From CAZIHO01 sp964538875 (GTDB taxonomy: Bacteria > Pseudomonadota > Gammaproteobacteria > Chromatiales > Chromatiaceae), in NCBI GenBank assembly GCA_964538875.1, contig CAZIHO010000017.1, positions 1 to 41,370 on the forward strand: a DNA stretch of 41,370 nucleotides, read 5' to 3'. This document shows, one piece after another, positions 39,737 to 41,370 of the stretch; the stretch's first letter is position 1; each line of letters begins with the position of its first letter. A program made the position numbers and the translations under genes. The notes under the pieces are model-generated. The model had not been told where the DNA came from. It saw nothing but the letters and a program-made list of their open reading frames with translations, and searched no databases.

Positions 39737-40243
39737 ATGAAATTCAAACACGGTGAACGGGTGACTTGCAAAATTATCGACACGGAAATCACAGACGCAA
39801 AGATCAGCGTTGGCCTGGCAGGGTGTTATTACATTTGCCAAAACGTTAAAGACGGGTTCGATACTCAAGATAAACTCGGGTATAGATATTCTTGGTTTTT
39901 TAATCCAGAGGCCCCGGATCGTGAGCAAGTGACAGACCTTAAACTGGTAGATCGAACAATTAAATCTCACCCGCTTTTGGAGGGGGATATTCTTCTTGGT
40001 TATGTAGACCGTGAGGTCAGTGTTTTGGGAGTGTGCGGGCGAGTAGTTTTTGTTTCTTACACTGGCGATCACACGCGGGTATGGACTTATTTCACGCAAG
40101 AGGAGTTGATTCAAGCTGGATGGAAACTAAAACAGCCAACGCCGCATGATACAGAAGTGCGGGAATTTACTTTGGAAGAGGTCGCTGAATCCCTTGGGGT
40201 TCCGGTGGATAAAATGAGGATTAAGGATCGGGGGGACAAATGA
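39737..40243 (+). CDS. Hypothetical protein, SH3-like N-terminus
   Basis: The 168-residue protein starts KFKHGERVTCKIIDTEI with CYYICQN and GYRYSWFF, like a phage family of unknown function. Two barrel-like strand regions follow (GDILLGYVDREVSVLGVCGRVVF is one), and a short C-terminal helix-turn (EEVAESLGVPVDKMRI) resembles a helix-turn-helix. CGGAGG precedes the ATG. Confidence 0.65.
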   Translation: MKFKHGERVTCKIIDTEITDAKISVGLAGCYYICQNVKDGFDTQDKLGYRYSWFFNPEAPDREQVTDLKLVDRTIKSHPLLEGDILLGYVDREVSVLGVCGRVVFVSYTGDHTRVWTYFTQEELIQAGWKLKQPTPHDTEVREFTLEEVAESLGVPVDKMRIKDRGDK

Positions 40244-40539
40244 AAAACAAAAAAGAGCAGGAAACAAAAGATAATCCGTATATGGTGATCGGAAAGGACT
40301 ACTTCATCCGAACTGTAACGAATTATTTCACGGGTCGGCTTGTTTGGGTCGGGGATAAAGAAATCGTCCTTGAGTCTGTCGCGTGGATCGCTGACACTGG
40401 TCGGTTTAATGAGTTCCTTCAAGGGAAGGCCCTGAATGAGGCCGAGCCTTATCCACAAAGCCTGTCTGTGATTATCGGGCGAGGGGCGATTGTCGATATG
40501 TCCGAGCGGATTGGCGGCCTTGTCACGACCGTAAAATGA
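40240..40539 (+). CDS. Conserved accessory protein adjacent to repeat genes
   Basis: The 99-residue protein has YFIRTVTNYFTGRLVWV, LESVAWIADTGRF, LNEAEPYPQ and VIIGRGAIVD. I know this as a small mobile-element family often followed by a gene made of short Ser/Gly-X repeats, exactly the layout here. Function unknown. ATGA overlap with the previous gene. Confidence 0.72.
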   Translation: MKNKKEQETKDNPYMVIGKDYFIRTVTNYFTGRLVWVGDKEIVLESVAWIADTGRFNEFLQGKALNEAEPYPQSLSVIIGRGAIVDMSERIGGLVTTVK

Positions 40540-40739
40540 CCCAGGCTGTCTTACGCATCGCCTACGAAGAGACGGTTGAGCAACCGTGGTCTAGGTCGCG
40601 GTCGTGGTCGCGGTCGTGGTCGGGGTCGGGGTCGGGGTCGTTGTCGGGGTCGTGGTCGGGGTTGTGGTCGGGGTCGTGGTCGTTGTCGGGGTCGTGGTCG
40701 TGGTCGTGGTCGGGGTCTCGGTCGATTTCGCTCCAATGA
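40536..40739 (+). CDS. Ser-X repeat protein, copy 1 of 3
   Basis: The 67-residue ORF begins MTQAVLRIAYEE and then alternates Ser with Trp, Arg, Gly or Leu for over 40 residues, from the hexamer TCG-nGG. It overlaps the previous stop and the next start as ATGA. All frames of the repeat are open, but the coupling and the shared MTQ starts of three genes support this one. Confidence 0.65.
   Translation: MTQAVLRIAYEETVEQPWSRSRSWSRSWSGSGSGSLSGSWSGLWSGSWSLSGSWSWSWSGSRSISLQ
40587..40730 (+). repeat. Hexanucleotide TCG-nGG array
   Basis: About 24 tandem 6-nt units, Ser codon TCG constant, second codon TGG, CGG, GGG or TTG. Differences fall on the first base of the second codon. Confidence 0.92.
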
Positions 40740-40927
40740 CCCAGGTTTTTTTCCGAGCCCGCTACGCGACGCCCGGATCTCGGTCGTTGTCGCGGTCGCG
40801 GTCGTGGTCGTGGTCTCGGTCGCGGTGGGGGTCGTGGTCTCGGTCGGTGTCGTGGTCGGGGTCGTGGTTGTTGTCGTGTTCGTGTTCTCTGTATCGGGAA
40901 AAATCAGAATCCAGGGTTGAAGAGTGA
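40736..40927 (+). CDS. Ser-X repeat protein, copy 2 of 3
   Basis: A 63-residue ORF starting MTQVFFRARYATPG, followed by alternating Ser with Arg, Trp, Leu or Cys and a non-repeat end (YREKSESRVEE). Start and stop both overlap neighbours (ATGA, GTGA). The start resembles copy 1, so these are tandem duplicates. Confidence 0.6.
   Translation: MTQVFFRARYATPGSRSLSRSRSWSWSRSRWGSWSRSVSWSGSWLLSCSCSLYREKSESRVEE
40778..40890 (+). repeat. Second, more degenerate TCG-nGG array
   Basis: The same hexamer type as the first array with more deviations (TCC-, TTG- and TGT-type codons). It looks older or less homogenised than the array in copy 1. Confidence 0.8.
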
Positions 40928-41124
40928 CCCAAACCGTTCTTCTGTTTGGAGGCCAGTTGTATAAGTCAATGGCGAAGAGATGGCCGGGGGTGATCCCCGG
41001 TAGATGGTCTTGGTCACTTTGTTCGTCGTGGTATGTGGATGTGTCTTTGTCTCGGTCTAAGAATTTGGCGAAGTCTTGGTCTCGAGCGCGGTCTCGGGGT
41101 TGTCCCATGGTGATATCCGCATAA
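40924..41124 (+). CDS. Ser-X repeat protein, copy 3 of 3 (degenerate)
   Basis: A 66-residue ORF starting GTG, MTQTVLLFGGQLYK, with only scattered Ser-X units (WSWSL, SLSRS, SWSRARS). It overlaps copy 2 as GTGA. The start matches the other two copies, while the repeat part has largely decayed or never expanded. The methyltransferase gene follows after 43 bases. Confidence 0.6.
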   Translation: MTQTVLLFGGQLYKSMAKRWPGVIPGRWSWSLCSSWYVDVSLSRSKNLAKSWSRARSRGCPMVISA

Positions 41125-41167
41125 TGGGGGCAATTGGAGATTCTGACGGAGCCGGAGGAGGAATGAC

Positions 41168-41370
41168 GTGCGGACCTTACACCTTTTTGCTGGTGCCGGC
41201 GGCGGGCTCCTGGCGGACCTGATCCTCGGCCATGAACCAATTGCCGCTGTGGAGTGGGACCCCTATTGTTGCGCCGTCCTCCGGGAACGGGCCGCCGAAG
41301 GATGGTTCCCAGGCTTGCAAGTGTTCGAAGGAGACGTTCGGATGTTCGATCCATCCGAATACACGGGACG
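41168..41370 (+). CDS. DNA cytosine-5 methyltransferase, N-terminal part
   Basis: The first 51 residues begin with GTG, six bases after GGAGGAGG, and contain motif I for SAM binding (LHLFAGAGGGLL) and AAVEWDPYC, where the acidic residue contacts SAM ribose. The frame continues exactly into the ORF at the start of the window. An ATG at 41163 in another frame opens a 19-codon ORF. No other in-frame ATG lies near, so GTG is the start. Confidence 0.93.
   Translation, partial: MRTLHLFAGAGGGLLADLILGHEPIAAVEWDPYCCAVLRERAAEGWFPGLQVFEGDVRMFDPSEYTG
41316..41370. repeat. Right copy of the 55-bp terminal overlap
   Basis: Identical to bases 1-55; the overlap of a circular assembly. Confidence 0.93.

Noticed and set aside
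40551..41354. 267-codon minus ORF over the hexamer arrays
   Set aside because: Opened by the repeats (Arg-Pro and Thr runs); no start signal and opposite to coupled plus genes.
1..41370. Prophage or temperate lifestyle, CRISPR array, tRNA genes
   Set aside because: No integrase, repressor, attachment site, regularly spaced repeats or tRNA cloverleaf was found by eye; the spaced repeats are coding arrays without spacers.

Overview
The window is one complete tailed-phage genome assembled as a circle. The last 55 bases repeat the first 55 exactly, so the true circle is about 41.3 kb, and nearer 41.16 kb if the scaffold gap near 1.5 kb is artificial. Gene order and protein families point to a short-tailed (podovirus) phage of the Bordetella BPP-1 / T7-like structural type. 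I see a PF12236-type portal, Bbp16- to Bbp19-like head proteins, a tail adaptor and nozzle, gp14/gp15/gp16-like ejection proteins and a collar-domain tail fibre. I see no integrase, repressor, RNA polymerase or DNA polymerase. The host is unknown; an M15 endolysin and T7-like ejection proteins suggest a Gram-negative bacterium.

Layout. Almost everything reads rightwards. A good sigma70-type promoter at 32219-32247, followed by a structured leader, starts the early block. That block holds small zinc-ribbon and membrane proteins, a Lar-like restriction-alleviation protein, a putative single-strand annealing protein with a Cas4/RecB-like exonuclease, a VRR-NUC nuclease, a replication-initiation-like protein and a possible origin region (37.4-37.6 kb). 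After a second promoter (37702-37730) comes an accessory module with two unrelated Ser-X repeat arrays. A C5 cytosine methyltransferase crosses the contig join, followed by a MazG-like gene and small zinc proteins, and a terminator lies at about 2951-2988. The late block runs from the small terminase (3060) through packaging, head, tail and ejection proteins to the lysis genes, and ends at a strong bidirectional terminator (31776-31821). One small zinc-ribbon gene (31894-32052) reads leftwards from its own promoter.

Unusual points. (1) A complete zinc-finger HNH endonuclease gene lies antisense inside the 3088-codon ejection-protein gene, which stays open through it. (2) A second HNH-AP2 endonuclease is inserted in frame in the MazG-like gene, and the assembly breaks exactly at its right edge. 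(3) The methyltransferase DNA carries two overlapping frames, each with signatures of a known conserved family. (4) Two different repeat arrays (28 x 12 nt, and three tandem genes built of 6-nt units) both vary through NGG codons, giving Arg, Trp or Gly. (5) The early leader contains mutually exclusive hairpins next to a T6 terminator.

How the genes work together. Terminase packages DNA through the portal into a scaffold-built, cement-stabilised head. The adaptor, nozzle and fibres form the tail, and the three ejection proteins carry DNA and enzymatic domains into the host. The early block protects DNA (methyltransferase, Lar-like), processes and recombines it (annealing protein, exonuclease, VRR-NUC) and starts replication with host enzymes. 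The M15 peptidase and small membrane proteins lyse the cell.
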